A DNA stretch of 64,000 nucleotides, taken from NCBI RefSeq assembly GCF_000203935.1, contig NC_008577.1, forward strand, positions 2,480,001-2,544,000, given 5' to 3'. Source of the stretch: Shewanella sp. ANA-3. GTDB lineage: Bacteria > Pseudomonadota > Gammaproteobacteria > Enterobacterales > Shewanellaceae. Positions within the stretch are counted from its first letter, which is position 1. Each line of letters begins with the position of its first letter. Below, piece by piece: positions 1-9,278 of this stretch. Position numbers and translations under genes: made by a program. The notes under the pieces were generated by a model that searched no databases, was not told where the DNA came from, and worked only from the letters and a program-made list of their open reading frames with translations.

Positions 1-44
1 TCTGCACCGCACAGAATTTTATTGTCGATGGTGGTTGGATTTAA
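1..44 (+). CDS. C-terminal tail of a short-chain dehydrogenase (partial)
   Basis: The frame beginning at base 3 encodes CTAQNFIVDGGWI and a TAA stop at 42-44. The ending N-x-x-V-D-G-G is the usual C-terminal signature of classical SDR oxidoreductases, so this is the last 13 residues of such an enzyme that begins before the window. It lies 79 bases upstream of a mutarotase on the same strand and probably belongs to the same sugar operon. Inference: a pentose or aldose 1-dehydrogenase. The substrate cannot be read from this fragment. Confidence 0.6.
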   Translation, partial: CTAQNFIVDGGWI

Positions 45-123
45 ATATCACAATAAAATTTCAGTTCATTAAATAATGAGGTGAGTGCTGAGTTTATTTT
101 AAATAAAAGGTAAAGCACTCACC

Positions 124-1179
124 ATGCAACTCTCTGTTACTCAAAAAAGCCTACAACACGCCGCATTTGCGGATGAACTACAATTAGTCACGCTCACTAA
201 TAGCCACGGGCTTGAAGTGGTTCTGTCAAATTACGGCGCCAGTATTTGGTCGGTCAAACTTTATGGTCAAGCGCAAGAACCTATTTCATTAAGTCTGGGC
301 TATCAAGATATTAAAGATTGGGTGACTAATCCGTATTATTTTGGTATTACCGCCGGCCGTGTCGCAAATCGCATTGGTAAAGCACAATTCCCCTTAGCAG
401 GTAAAACAATTCAATTAGTCGCCAATGAAGGCAATAATCAACTTCACGGCGGACCTAAAGGATTAAGCCATTGCACTTGGCAGGTTGAGATGCTGCAGGA
501 CAATGACAGTGTGGCGGCGGTTTTCAGCATTACCAGCCCCGATGGCGATCAAGGATTTCCGGGGAATCTTGCGATTACGCTCGAGTACCGCCTCAATGAA
601 AACAATGAATTAACTCTGAACTATCAAGCCGTTTGCGATCAAACCACACCCGTCTGTTTAACTAATCATGCTTACTGGAATCTTGCCTCCAACAAACAGC
701 AAGGCATTTTAGGGCACGAACTCTCCATTCAAGCCAGTCATTTCTTGGCGCTCGATAATGAACAGATCCCGACGGGCGAATTAATCTTAGTCGACGATGG
801 CGCATACGATTTCAAACAACCGAAGCTAATTGCCACGGATATTAAGCAATTAACCAATGGTTATGATCATTATTTTGTGATGGATAGAAACCCAGACAAT
901 AAAAACAGTTTGCAGACTATTGCGGTATTAAAAGATCCGCTTTCTGGCCGAGAACTCGAAATTAGTACCACAGAAGTCGGCGTGCAATTTTATAGTGGCA
1001 ACTTTCTCGATGGCAGCCATATTGATGATGAAGGTTATAGCATTAATCAATTCCATGGCCTGTGTTTAGAAACCCACGGTTATCCGAACGCGGTAAACAT
1101 TGACCATTTCCCGAGTGTCATGCTTGAGGCAAATACTCAATATCAACAAATTACGGTACATAAGTTTAAGAATATTTAA
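124..1179 (+). CDS. galM: aldose 1-epimerase (galactose mutarotase family)
   Basis: This 351-residue protein interconverts the alpha and beta anomers of free aldoses in the cytoplasm; no signal peptide is visible. The family signatures are present: a GRVANRIG segment near residue 80, LHGGPKG near 110, the catalytic-histidine motif NHAYWNL near 180, and the C-terminal LETHGYPNAVN segment carrying the catalytic glutamate. The length is normal for the family. The ATG follows an AAGG-containing leader. It sits between an SDR tail and a pentose/furanose ABC importer, so the likely substrate is arabinose or galactose set free by the neighbouring glycosidases. Family assignment is firm; the substrate is inferred from context. 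Confidence 0.9.
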   Translation: MQLSVTQKSLQHAAFADELQLVTLTNSHGLEVVLSNYGASIWSVKLYGQAQEPISLSLGYQDIKDWVTNPYYFGITAGRVANRIGKAQFPLAGKTIQLVANEGNNQLHGGPKGLSHCTWQVEMLQDNDSVAAVFSITSPDGDQGFPGNLAITLEYRLNENNELTLNYQAVCDQTTPVCLTNHAYWNLASNKQQGILGHELSIQASHFLALDNEQIPTGELILVDDGAYDFKQPKLIATDIKQLTNGYDHYFVMDRNPDNKNSLQTIAVLKDPLSGRELEISTTEVGVQFYSGNFLDGSHIDDEGYSINQFHGLCLETHGYPNAVNIDHFPSVMLEANTQYQQITVHKFKNI

Positions 1180-1277
1180 TTCAATCAAGGCGAAATAACA
1201 TTTATTTGTACGAGTTAGTCTGCAGTTAACAGCAGGCTAGGGGATCTCTGTTACCTAAAATTATAAAGGGAATAATA

Positions 1278-2219
1278 ATGAAACATAATAAAATCATTAC
1301 CGCATTGGGATTATGGGCTGTCAGTGCTACTTGTGCCTACGCCACCACAGTGGGCTTTTCACAGGTTGGCTCCGAGAGTGGTTGGCGTACCAGCTTTAGC
1401 GAAGCGGTCAAGGCCGAAGCTAAACAGCGTGGCATCGATTTGAAATTTGCCGACGCTCAGCAAAAACAAGAGAACCAAATCAAAGCCGTGCGCAGCTTTA
1501 TCGCCCAAGGTGTGGATGCCATTATTATTGCGCCCGTGGTAGAAACAGGTTGGAAACCCGTACTGAAAGAAGCCAAACGCGCCAAAATCCCAGTCGTGAT
1601 TGTCGACCGTAATATCAAGGTCGATGATGACTCCTTATTCCTTACCCGTATCGCCTCCGACTTTAGCGAAGAAGGCCGCAAGATTGGCCAATGGCTTATG
1701 GATAAAACCCAAGGTAACTGCGATATCGCCGAGTTGCAGGGCACGGTAGGTGCAACCGCAGCGATTGATCGCGCAGCCGGTTTTAACCAAGTGATTGCCA
1801 ATTATCCCAATGCCAAGATTGTTCGTAGCCAAACTGGCGAATTTACCCGTGCTAAGGGTAAAGAAGTGATGGAAGGTTTCCTCAAAGCCCAAAACGGTCA
1901 GCCACTGTGCGCCGTGTGGTCGCATAACGATGAAATGGCCCTCGGCGCCGTGCAAGCCATTAAAGAAGCCGGTTTAAAACCGGGCAAAGATATTCTGATT
2001 GTCTCCGTGGACGGTGTTCCCGATTACTTTAAGGCGATGGCCGATGGCGATGTCAATGCCACGGTTGAGCTTAGCCCATACTTAGGCGGCCCAGCGTTTG
2101 ATGCTATCGATGCCTACCTGAAGGGCAATAAGGATCAGGCCAAGCTTATTAGCACCACGGGTGATGTGTTTACCCAAGAAACCGCTGCCGCAGAGTACGA
2201 AAAGCGCCGCCAGCAATAA
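1278..2219 (+). CDS. ytfQ: periplasmic sugar-binding protein of a YtfQ-type ABC importer
   Basis: A 313-residue type I periplasmic binding protein. Residues 1-22 form a signal peptide ending CAYA. The mature part begins TVGFSQVGSESGWRT, typical of the ribose/galactofuranose-binding (YtfQ) branch. It continues with the usual two-lobed pattern (GVDAIIIAPV, IPVVIVDRN, CAVWSHNDEMALGA, VDGVPDYFKAM). It is the first gene of a four-gene importer with an ATPase and two permeases. In this arabinan locus its ligand is probably arabinose, perhaps the furanose form, but specificity is inferred and not seen. The start is an ATG after AAAGGGAATA. Confidence 0.92.
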   Translation: MKHNKIITALGLWAVSATCAYATTVGFSQVGSESGWRTSFSEAVKAEAKQRGIDLKFADAQQKQENQIKAVRSFIAQGVDAIIIAPVVETGWKPVLKEAKRAKIPVVIVDRNIKVDDDSLFLTRIASDFSEEGRKIGQWLMDKTQGNCDIAELQGTVGATAAIDRAAGFNQVIANYPNAKIVRSQTGEFTRAKGKEVMEGFLKAQNGQPLCAVWSHNDEMALGAVQAIKEAGLKPGKDILIVSVDGVPDYFKAMADGDVNATVELSPYLGGPAFDAIDAYLKGNKDQAKLISTTGDVFTQETAAAEYEKRRQQ

Positions 2220-2250
2220 TCCCATTGACGCTTTCTTGGGGAATAGCGCT

Positions 2251-3750
2251 ATGAGCCTTATTTTAGAACTCAAGCAGATCAGTAAGCATTATCCGGGCGT
2301 CAAAGCCCTTGAGGATGTGAGCTTACGGTTATTTGCGGGGGAAGTTCACGCCCTATTGGGCGAAAACGGTGCGGGTAAATCGACGCTGGTGAAAGTGATG
2401 ACAGGCGCCCAGTCAAAAGACATGGGCGACATCCTCTTTCTTGGCGAGCCGCAACACTTCAACACACCGATGGATGCGCAAAAGGCGGGGATCAGCACGG
2501 TTTATCAGGAGGTGAACTTAGTGCCTAACCTGACCGTGGCACAAAACCTGTTCCTCGGTTACGAACCGCGCCGCCTTGGGCTGATCCATTTTAAAAAAAT
2601 GTATGCCGACGCGCGGGCCGTGTTAACTCAGTTCAAGCTGGATATCGATGTTAGCGCGCCGCTGTCGGATTATTCCATCGCGGTGCAGCAACTGATCGCC
2701 ATCGCCCGCGGTGTTGCCATGTCGGCCAAGGTATTAGTGCTCGATGAGCCTACCGCGAGCTTAGATGCCAAAGAAGTGCAAGTACTGTTTGGGATCTTAA
2801 ACCAGCTCAAAGCCAAGGGCGTGGCTATCGTGTTTATCACTCACTTCCTCGATCAGGTTTATCAGATAAGCGATCGCATTACCGTGTTACGTAACGGGCA
2901 GTTTATCGGCGAATATCTGACGGCAGAACTGCCACAGCCTAAGCTAATTGAAGCCATGCTCGGGCGGTCTCTGCAGGAGCAATTGGTTGATAAACAGGAA
3001 AAGGAGCGCACCGTCACCCGCGCAGAGGCCGTGCTCTTGTCCCTCGAAGATGTGTCGGTGAAAGGCTCAATCCAATCGATGAATCTCACCGTGCCCAAAG
3101 GGCAGGCAGTCGGGCTTGCGGGGCTGCTAGGCTCTGGGCGCAGCGAAGTCTGCAACGCCGTGTTTGGGCTGGACTTGGTCGATAGCGGCAGTATCCATTT
3201 GGCTGGGCAGAAACTGAATCTGTCTCAACCCGTGGATGCGATCAGCGCCGGGATCGCCCTGTGCCCCGAAGATCGCAAGATTGACGGCATCATCGGTCCT
3301 TTATCGATTCGCGAAAACATTATTCTCGCGCTGCAGGCGCGTATCGGGTGGTGGCGGTATTTATCCAACACGCGGCAGCAGGAAATTGCCCAGTTCTTTA
3401 TCGATAAATTACAGATTGCGACCCCAGATGCGGATAAACCCATAGAGCAATTGAGTGGCGGTAATCAGCAGAAGGTGATCCTCGCGCGTTGGTTAGCCAT
3501 CGAACCCATCCTGCTCGTGCTGGATGAGCCGACCCGGGGTATCGATATTGGCGCCCACGCCGAAATCGTCAAGCTTATCAGAACTTTGTGTGATGAAGGC
3601 ATGTCGCTGCTGGTTGCATCGTCTGAGCTCGATGAGCTCGTGGCCTTTTCAAATAAAGTCGTGGTATTACGCGACAGATATGCAGTACGTGAACTTTCAG
3701 GAGCGGAATTAACCTCGCAACACGTAATGCAAGCGATTGCGGAGGGATAA
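2251..3750 (+). CDS. ytfR: sugar ABC importer ATP-binding protein (two ABC domains)
   Basis: A 499-residue protein with two fused ABC modules that powers the importer. The N-terminal half has Walker A GENGAGKST near residue 38 and Walker B LVLDEPTASLD near 165. The C-terminal half has the degenerate Walker A GLLGSGRSE, the signature LSGGNQQKV and Walker B LVLDEPTRGID, as in RbsA, MglA and YtfR. The frame is open upstream to 2161, but that part overlaps the binding-protein gene. The ATG at 2251 (MSLILELKQI) gives the normal family N-terminus. It is directly followed by the first permease, with TAA abutting ATG. Confidence 0.93.
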   Translation: MSLILELKQISKHYPGVKALEDVSLRLFAGEVHALLGENGAGKSTLVKVMTGAQSKDMGDILFLGEPQHFNTPMDAQKAGISTVYQEVNLVPNLTVAQNLFLGYEPRRLGLIHFKKMYADARAVLTQFKLDIDVSAPLSDYSIAVQQLIAIARGVAMSAKVLVLDEPTASLDAKEVQVLFGILNQLKAKGVAIVFITHFLDQVYQISDRITVLRNGQFIGEYLTAELPQPKLIEAMLGRSLQEQLVDKQEKERTVTRAEAVLLSLEDVSVKGSIQSMNLTVPKGQAVGLAGLLGSGRSEVCNAVFGLDLVDSGSIHLAGQKLNLSQPVDAISAGIALCPEDRKIDGIIGPLSIRENIILALQARIGWWRYLSNTRQQEIAQFFIDKLQIATPDADKPIEQLSGGNQQKVILARWLAIEPILLVLDEPTRGIDIGAHAEIVKLIRTLCDEGMSLLVASSELDELVAFSNKVVVLRDRYAVRELSGAELTSQHVMQAIAEG

Positions 3751-4968
3751 ATGAAAAGCTCAGCCGAAACCCTATCATCCACACGCATGTCCGCCGATTT
3801 GATCTCACCCCAGATGAACGCATCTGAGGCGCATTCATCTGAGCGGCAACCGCGGATGCAGGAAAGTCATAAGACCATGGTTCAAGAAAAAAACGCCCGT
3901 TACCAAGCGGGCAAGTCGACCTCCATGGGTCGATATCTCTGGCCACTATTGGCATTAAGTATTCTGTTACTGGCCAATCTGTTTATTGACAGCAGTTTCT
4001 TCAATATCAGCTATCAAGACGACAGACTCTATGGCTCTTTGATTGATATCTTAAATCGCAGTGCACCCGTGGCGCTGCTCTCGATTGGTATGAGTCTCGT
4101 GATTGCCACTGGCGGAATTGACCTGTCGGTAGGTGCCGTGATGGCGATTGCGGGCGCGGTTTGCGCGAATCTACTGTTAGTGCCGGATATCAGTTTAGTC
4201 ACCGTCATTGCAGCAGGCCTTATCGTCGGGCTCTTAGCTGGCTGTATTAATGGTGGGCTGGTGAGTTTCTTAGGCATTCAACCGATTGTCGCGACCTTGC
4301 TGCTCATGGTGGCGGGGCGCGGTGTCGCTCAGCTTATCAACCAAGGGCAAATTATCACCTTTCAGCACCCAGGCTTTGCCGCCATTGGCGTGGGCCAGTT
4401 TTTAGGCCTGCCGATGCCAGTGTGGATTGTGATTGGGATGCTAACCTTCAGTCAATTACTGCTGCGTAAAACCGCTTTAGGGCTTTTTATCGAAGCGGTT
4501 GGTTGTAATGCCAAGGCGAGTCGTTACCTTGGGATCAACGATAAATCCATCAAACTGTTCGCCTATGGCATTGCGGGTTTGTGCGCGGCATTGGCCGGGA
4601 TGATCAGCACCGCCGATATCCAAGGCTCGGATGCGAATAACGCTGGACTTTGGCTTGAGCTGGATGCCGTGCTGGCCGTAGTCATTGGCGGCGCAGCGCT
4701 CACGGGCGGGCGTTTCTCGTTAATTTTGTCGGTCGTTGGCGCGCTGATCATTCAAACCTTAGCGACCACCATTATCGTCAGTGGTTTACCCGCTAAGTTT
4801 AACTTGCTGATCAAGGCCATCGTTATCCTGACCGTGCTGCTGTTGCAATCGGCTAAATTTAGGCGCCAATTGTCGGCGCTGTTCAAATCCAAGCGCCATG
4901 CGGATGCCAAACCAGCAGAAAAGGCCACAAGTGCAAAAGCCAGTGCCGCAACAGGAGAAAAACTATGA
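3751..4968 (+). CDS. ytfT: sugar ABC importer inner-membrane permease 1
   Basis: A RbsC/YtfT-type permease of up to 405 residues. The membrane core has about eight to ten hydrophobic segments and contains GGIDLSVGAVMAI, the conserved GIDLS-V-GA loop of this family. Compared with relatives of about 330-340 residues it has an extra hydrophilic N-terminus of some 50 residues and a Lys/Ala-rich tail. Internal ATGs such as MVQEKNARY could be the real start. The annotated ATG directly follows the ATPase stop codon. The last bases overlap the second permease (ATGA), indicating translational coupling. It forms a heterodimer channel with the next gene product. Confidence 0.9.
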   Translation: MKSSAETLSSTRMSADLISPQMNASEAHSSERQPRMQESHKTMVQEKNARYQAGKSTSMGRYLWPLLALSILLLANLFIDSSFFNISYQDDRLYGSLIDILNRSAPVALLSIGMSLVIATGGIDLSVGAVMAIAGAVCANLLLVPDISLVTVIAAGLIVGLLAGCINGGLVSFLGIQPIVATLLLMVAGRGVAQLINQGQIITFQHPGFAAIGVGQFLGLPMPVWIVIGMLTFSQLLLRKTALGLFIEAVGCNAKASRYLGINDKSIKLFAYGIAGLCAALAGMISTADIQGSDANNAGLWLELDAVLAVVIGGAALTGGRFSLILSVVGALIIQTLATTIIVSGLPAKFNLLIKAIVILTVLLLQSAKFRRQLSALFKSKRHADAKPAEKATSAKASAATGEKL

Positions 4969-5927
4969 TAGCAAGACGTTTTATCCCGCTGTGGATCACC
5001 GCCTCATTGCTGCTGACCATGTTTCTGGTTGGCACCTTTCAGTTTGACGGTTTTGCCAGTGGCCGAGTAGTCACCAACCTGTTGCGTGACAATGCATTCC
5101 TATTGATCACCGCATTAGGCATGACCTTAGTGATTATCTCTGGGGGTATCGATCTTTCGGTTGGTGCCGTCATCGCCTTAAGTGGGGTCGTCACCAGTTT
5201 ATTGATCACCGAGTACCAATGGCATCCATTGTTGGCCTTTGTGGTTATCTTACCCCTCGGCACTCTGTTTGGCGCACTCATGGGCACTATTATCCATGTG
5301 TATAAGTTGCAGCCATTTATTGTGACGCTTGCGGGCATGTTCCTGGCGCGGGGCTTAGCGACGACGCTCAGCGAAGAGTCGATTGCCATTGACCATCCAT
5401 TTTACGATGCGGTGGCCGAGATGAGCATTGCACTGCCGGGCAATGGCGCACTCGATTTAAGCTCACTGATCTTTATCCTGTTCTTTGTGATTATCGCCGT
5501 GGTCATGCATTACACCCGTTTTGGCACGAATGTGTATGCCATTGGTGGCAATCAACATTCCGCCGAACTAATGGGGATTTCCATCGCGAAAACCACCATC
5601 AGTATTTACGCCATCAGTAGCTTCCTAGCAACGCTGGCAGGTATTGTCTTTACCTTTTACACCTTCTCTGGCTATGCACTTGGCGCCATTGGCGTCGAAC
5701 TGGATGCCATTGCGGCCGTGGTCATTGGCGGCACCCTGTTAACTGGCGGCAGTGGCTTTGTGCTCGGCACTGTGCTTGGGGTGATTTTGATGGGGGTGAT
5801 CCAAACCTATATCACCTTCGATGGCAGCTTAAGCAGTTGGTGGACCAAGATAGTCATTGGCCTGTTACTGTTCTTCTTCATCCTGTTACAGAAACTCTTG
5901 AATGGACGCAAAACTCAACATGGATAA
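4965..5927 (+). CDS. yjfF: sugar ABC importer inner-membrane permease 2
   Basis: A 320-residue permease of the RbsC/YjfF family with the characteristic SGGIDLSVGAVIAL loop near residue 65 and GGNQHSAELMGI near 195. Hydrophobic spans fill the length. It starts with an ATGA overlap on the preceding permease and ends eight bases inside the next gene, so the transporter genes and the following glycosidase are probably one transcript. Having two different permeases is the arrangement of the E. coli ytfQRT-yjfF galactofuranose importer, which suggests a furanose ligand. That ligand is an inference. Confidence 0.91.
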   Translation: MIARRFIPLWITASLLLTMFLVGTFQFDGFASGRVVTNLLRDNAFLLITALGMTLVIISGGIDLSVGAVIALSGVVTSLLITEYQWHPLLAFVVILPLGTLFGALMGTIIHVYKLQPFIVTLAGMFLARGLATTLSEESIAIDHPFYDAVAEMSIALPGNGALDLSSLIFILFFVIIAVVMHYTRFGTNVYAIGGNQHSAELMGISIAKTTISIYAISSFLATLAGIVFTFYTFSGYALGAIGVELDAIAAVVIGGTLLTGGSGFVLGTVLGVILMGVIQTYITFDGSLSSWWTKIVIGLLLFFFILLQKLLNGRKTQHG

Positions 5928-7035
5928 TCGTCAATCTAACGTATCTGTCTTTAGGCGCTTTCCTTTGGTCTCTGGCTTACTCGCCGCATTGGCGCTGCCA
6001 TTAGCGCAAGCCGTGCCTGTGCTCGAAATTAGCCGCGCACAACCCCACAGCGCCACGGTGCAAACCCTCGATGCGAATGCGCCCTTTATCGAGAGAAGGG
6101 CGGATCCTTGGATTATTCGTGACGATGACGGCAGTTACTACTTTATTGCCTCAGTGCCAGAGTTTGACCGCATCGAACTTCGCCACGCCAAAACCATCGA
6201 CGGTTTACGCCAAGCCACACCTAAAACACTGCGGTACAAGCATGAAACTGGCCCCATGAGTATCGATATTTGGGCGCCTGAGCTGCACAAAATCGATGGT
6301 CGCTGGTATATCTATTTTGCGGCCAGCAATAAGGATGTGCGTTTTCACAACCGCATGTTTGTCTTAGGACTCGAGGGCGACTCGCCGATGACGGGCCAAT
6401 GGCAGGAACTTGGCAAGTTGCAATCGGCGCAGGATGCTTTTTCCCTCGATGCGACCAGCTTTAGCCTCAAGGGCGAGCGTTATTTTATTTGGGCGCAGCA
6501 AGACAAAGCTAAGAGTTACAACACCGGCTTAGTGATTGCCAAAATGCTCTCGCCGACTCAACTCTCTGATAACGAAACTATTATCAGCGAACCCTTATTG
6601 GATTGGGAGCGTTTAGGCTTTAAAGTCAACGAAGGCGCAGCTGTGTTGGTTAAAAACGGTAAAGTCTTCGTAACCTATTCCGCCAGTGCCACGGATGACC
6701 GTTATGCTATGGGGCTGTTATGGGCCGATGAAAATGCCGATTTACTCGATCCCAAGAGTTGGCATAAATCGCCAAGCCCAGTCTTTACCACTGAGCCAAG
6801 TCTTAATCGTTTTGGTCCTGGCCATAATAGTTTTGTGCTGGCAGAGGATGGTAAAACCGAGCTGATGTTTTACCATGCGCGTAATTACCTTGAGCTGCAG
6901 GGGACGCCATTGACTGACGGTAATCGACACACTTACTACCGAGCCATTCGCTGGTCGGCGGACGGTTTCCCAGTATTTGATAATCAGCAGAGCGATAGCC
7001 AAACCCTGCATCGGCAAGGCACGCAATCCCGCTAA
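5920..7035 (+). CDS. exported GH43 arabinofuranosidase
   Basis: A glycoside hydrolase family 43 protein of 371 residues. A signal peptide spans about residues 1-32 (hydrophobic PLVSGLLAALALPLAQA). The catalytic module starts at IERRADPWIIR, whose Asp is the usual GH43 general base. It includes WAPELHKIDGRWYIYFAAS and FGPGHNSFV, typical of five-bladed-propeller arabinofuranosidases. The ATG at 5920 overlaps the permease stop by eight bases; an in-frame ATG at 5902 is also open, but the later start gives a normal signal peptide. A close cytoplasmic-type paralogue follows at 7102. Likely role: trimming alpha-L-arabinofuranose from oligosaccharides in the periplasm. Confidence 0.88.
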   Translation: MDNRQSNVSVFRRFPLVSGLLAALALPLAQAVPVLEISRAQPHSATVQTLDANAPFIERRADPWIIRDDDGSYYFIASVPEFDRIELRHAKTIDGLRQATPKTLRYKHETGPMSIDIWAPELHKIDGRWYIYFAASNKDVRFHNRMFVLGLEGDSPMTGQWQELGKLQSAQDAFSLDATSFSLKGERYFIWAQQDKAKSYNTGLVIAKMLSPTQLSDNETIISEPLLDWERLGFKVNEGAAVLVKNGKVFVTYSASATDDRYAMGLLWADENADLLDPKSWHKSPSPVFTTEPSLNRFGPGHNSFVLAEDGKTELMFYHARNYLELQGTPLTDGNRHTYYRAIRWSADGFPVFDNQQSDSQTLHRQGTQSR

Positions 7036-7101
7036 CAAGCGAAATGCATTTAATAAACACAAAATAGCACACTTAAGTAATCGAAATAGAAAGGTTTTTC
7101 C

Positions 7102-8103
7102 ATGATAAGAGCAACAAATAGCCCCCTAGTCGAGCAGCGCGCCGATCCCTTTGTGTACCGACATAGCGACGGTTATTACTACTTTACGGGCTCAGTTCCG
7201 ACCTACGATCGGATTGAACTGCGTAAAGCCAAGACCTTAGACGGCTTAAAAGACGCCCAAACCTTCGACATCTGGTTTAAACACCCAAGTGGCCCGATGA
7301 GCCGCCACGTATGGGCGCCCGAGATCCATTATCTCGATGGCAAATGGTACATCTACTTTGCGGCCAGCGAAGAGGAAGATATTTGGGCATTGCGCCCCTA
7401 TGTGCTTGAGTGCCAAGGGCAAGATCCCTTGAATGATGAATGGATTGAACTTGGTATGATGCAGGCGGCCGATGGTGATAATAAGTCATTTATCGACTTT
7501 TCCTTAGATGCGACCATTTTCGAAAACAACGGTAAGCGTTACTTCTGCTGGGCGGAGAAAACCGGTGGACAATTTGCGGCATCCAACCTGTATCTTGCGG
7601 AAATGGCATCGCCCATCAAGTTAAAGACGGCGCAATTTATGCTCACCACCCCAGATTACGATTGGGAGCGCGTCGATTTTTGGGTTAACGAAGGGCCTGC
7701 AGTACTTAAACATCAAGGAAAAATCTTTATTACCTTCTCGGCCAGCGCGACAGGTGCTTGTTATTGCATGGGTTATATGGAGGCCGATGAGCATGCTGAT
7801 CTGCTCGATCGTAACTCCTGGAAGAAAACCCGCCAGCCAGTGCTGTGCACTGATGTCGACAAGCAAATCTTCGGTCCTGGTCATAACAGTTTCACCGTGG
7901 CAGAAGATGGCGTGACGCCCATCTGTGTGTACCATGCCCGTGATTATGAACATGCGGTGGGCGATCCTAGTGTGGTGCCAAAGACAGATACCCGTCCATT
8001 AGCGCAAATTATTAAAGATCCACTCTATGATCCCAATCGCCATGCGCGGACGCTAGCGGTGTCATTTGATGAGAGCGGGCGCCCCTTGTTCGACCTCTAC
8101 TAA
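7102..8103 (+). CDS. cytoplasmic GH43 arabinofuranosidase
   Basis: A 333-residue GH43 enzyme closely similar to the preceding gene product (EQRADPFVYR, SVPTYDRIELRKAKTLDGL, WAPEIHYLDGKWYIYFAASEE, FGPGHNSFT). It has no signal peptide: the catalytic domain starts within ten residues of the ATG. It should therefore act on short arabinosides after uptake, with the exported paralogue acting before uptake. The ATG has AAAGG about 12 bases upstream. It is the last gene of the transporter operon and is followed by a strong terminator. Exact linkage specificity is not visible. Confidence 0.88.
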   Translation: MIRATNSPLVEQRADPFVYRHSDGYYYFTGSVPTYDRIELRKAKTLDGLKDAQTFDIWFKHPSGPMSRHVWAPEIHYLDGKWYIYFAASEEEDIWALRPYVLECQGQDPLNDEWIELGMMQAADGDNKSFIDFSLDATIFENNGKRYFCWAEKTGGQFAASNLYLAEMASPIKLKTAQFMLTTPDYDWERVDFWVNEGPAVLKHQGKIFITFSASATGACYCMGYMEADEHADLLDRNSWKKTRQPVLCTDVDKQIFGPGHNSFTVAEDGVTPICVYHARDYEHAVGDPSVVPKTDTRPLAQIIKDPLYDPNRHARTLAVSFDESGRPLFDLY

Positions 8104-8134
8104 TTTATTTGCCGCCATAAATGATGTAATACCC

Positions 8135-8165
8135 GCGGGGCATGCTTCAGCAGCCCCGCTTTTTT
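8135..8165 (+). terminator. rho-independent terminator after the GH43 gene
   Basis: GCGGGGC (8135-8141) pairs with GCCCCGC (8153-8159), the inner bases TGCT/AGCA can extend the stem, and six T follow at 8160-8165. It closes the operon that runs from the binding protein to the second GH43 gene. Confidence 0.85.
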
Positions 8166-8410
8166 ATGCCCGATTGAAGCGCTATTGCTTAGGTAAAGCG
8201 CGATTGCATAGACTCGCACGCACAATAAGCAGCACTATAAAAGCCTTACTACTCATTCCAATCGCTATTTCAATCAGTTAACTGATTCAGCCTTTAAAGC
8301 TAAAGATGTTATATTGCCGCCCGAGCATTCACATGGTGGGCAGGAGTGCAGCCTTTCTGTTGGAGTGAATTTCAGTGATGATGATTTTGCCAAGTTCGAG
8401 GAGTAGGGAG

Positions 8411-9001
8411 ATGGCGATAAACAAGGATAAGCTGAGTGCGAATATTGAAGCAAGAATGGAAGAGCTTGCTCAGGAACTCACTCTGGCGCTTGCTGAATAT
8501 TACGATTGGTGGCTGTCACACTATCCGGCGCAAACCCTCTACGGTTTTTGCCTATACAGCTCGCCCTTAGTGGAATATTTAGGTGTCACCCTTTTCACCG
8601 AGGAAGGCCTGACGGCCGTCGCAAAGAAATATCAAAACGATAAGAGTTTTCGGCATAAATCCCTCACACAGCTTAAGCAAACGCTGCGCTGGTCAGCCTG
8701 CGACTCCCCACATCACGATGAAAATGAAGATATTTTTGAGGCGATTAACGACAAACTGCAATTGCTGCAAGAAGACGCTGAGGCGCTCGAGTCCGAAGCC
8801 GCATACGATGCTTACCTTAAAGCTTTGTACGCCATATTAGTCAGGGCGCTCAATGAGGTTAAAGCCATGCGCGGGCTAAACCCGCAGGCAATATTGTTCT
8901 CCGTTTGGTTTGGCGATCAAAGCGAGGCTGATATCGAATATTTTGTTCGAAGTTGCAACGATGAAGATAATGTCGCACAGTTTTATGAGCAATGGCGTTA
9001 G
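8411..9001 (+). CDS. DUF4303-like hypothetical protein
   Basis: A soluble, acidic protein of 196 residues. The N-terminal part (about residues 10-60) with helix, YPAQTLYGFCLYSS and a later YDAYLKALYAILVRALNEV helix resembles the DUF4303 family; function unknown. The ATG at 8411 has GAGGAGTAGGGAG directly upstream. An upstream ATG at 8375 is in frame but lies before that ribosome site. It stands alone between the arabinoside operon terminator and the convergent GH127 gene. No signal peptide, membrane segment or catalytic motif is evident. Assignment to the DUF rests on overall resemblance only. Confidence 0.6.
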   Translation: MAINKDKLSANIEARMEELAQELTLALAEYYDWWLSHYPAQTLYGFCLYSSPLVEYLGVTLFTEEGLTAVAKKYQNDKSFRHKSLTQLKQTLRWSACDSPHHDENEDIFEAINDKLQLLQEDAEALESEAAYDAYLKALYAILVRALNEVKAMRGLNPQAILFSVWFGDQSEADIEYFVRSCNDEDNVAQFYEQWR

Positions 9002-9193
9002 TTTTTGCCAGCAAAAATTTTCAACACAACTGACTTATTTCGTCTATAACCATCAACATCCCACTCCATATTGACTGATATTGACGGGTAGTGGCTGTTA
9101 TTTACGGCGAGAGGTTGCTAATAACTGATAGTCGCATAGGGTCACCAGCAAACATTAGGTAGTGCCAAGCGCAGAAACTCTGGGTAAGGGGAT

Positions 9194-9226
9194 AAAAAAA
9201 CAAGGGAAAGCGTTTCACTTTCCCTT
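9194..9226 (-). terminator. terminator of the GH127 gene
   Basis: AAGGGAAAG (9202-9210) pairs with CTTTCCCTT (9218-9226). On the minus strand the stem is followed by a run of seven T (9194-9200), as expected after the GH127 gene. Confidence 0.8.
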
Positions 9227-9278
9227 ATCTGAATCAGTGTTTTAAGCTCGAGTGCCTACATGCGCTCGGGATGCTCGC

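Noticed and set aside
2161..2250. N-terminal extension of the sugar ABC ATPase
   Set aside because: It would overlap the binding-protein gene. The ATG at 2251 gives the normal family start.
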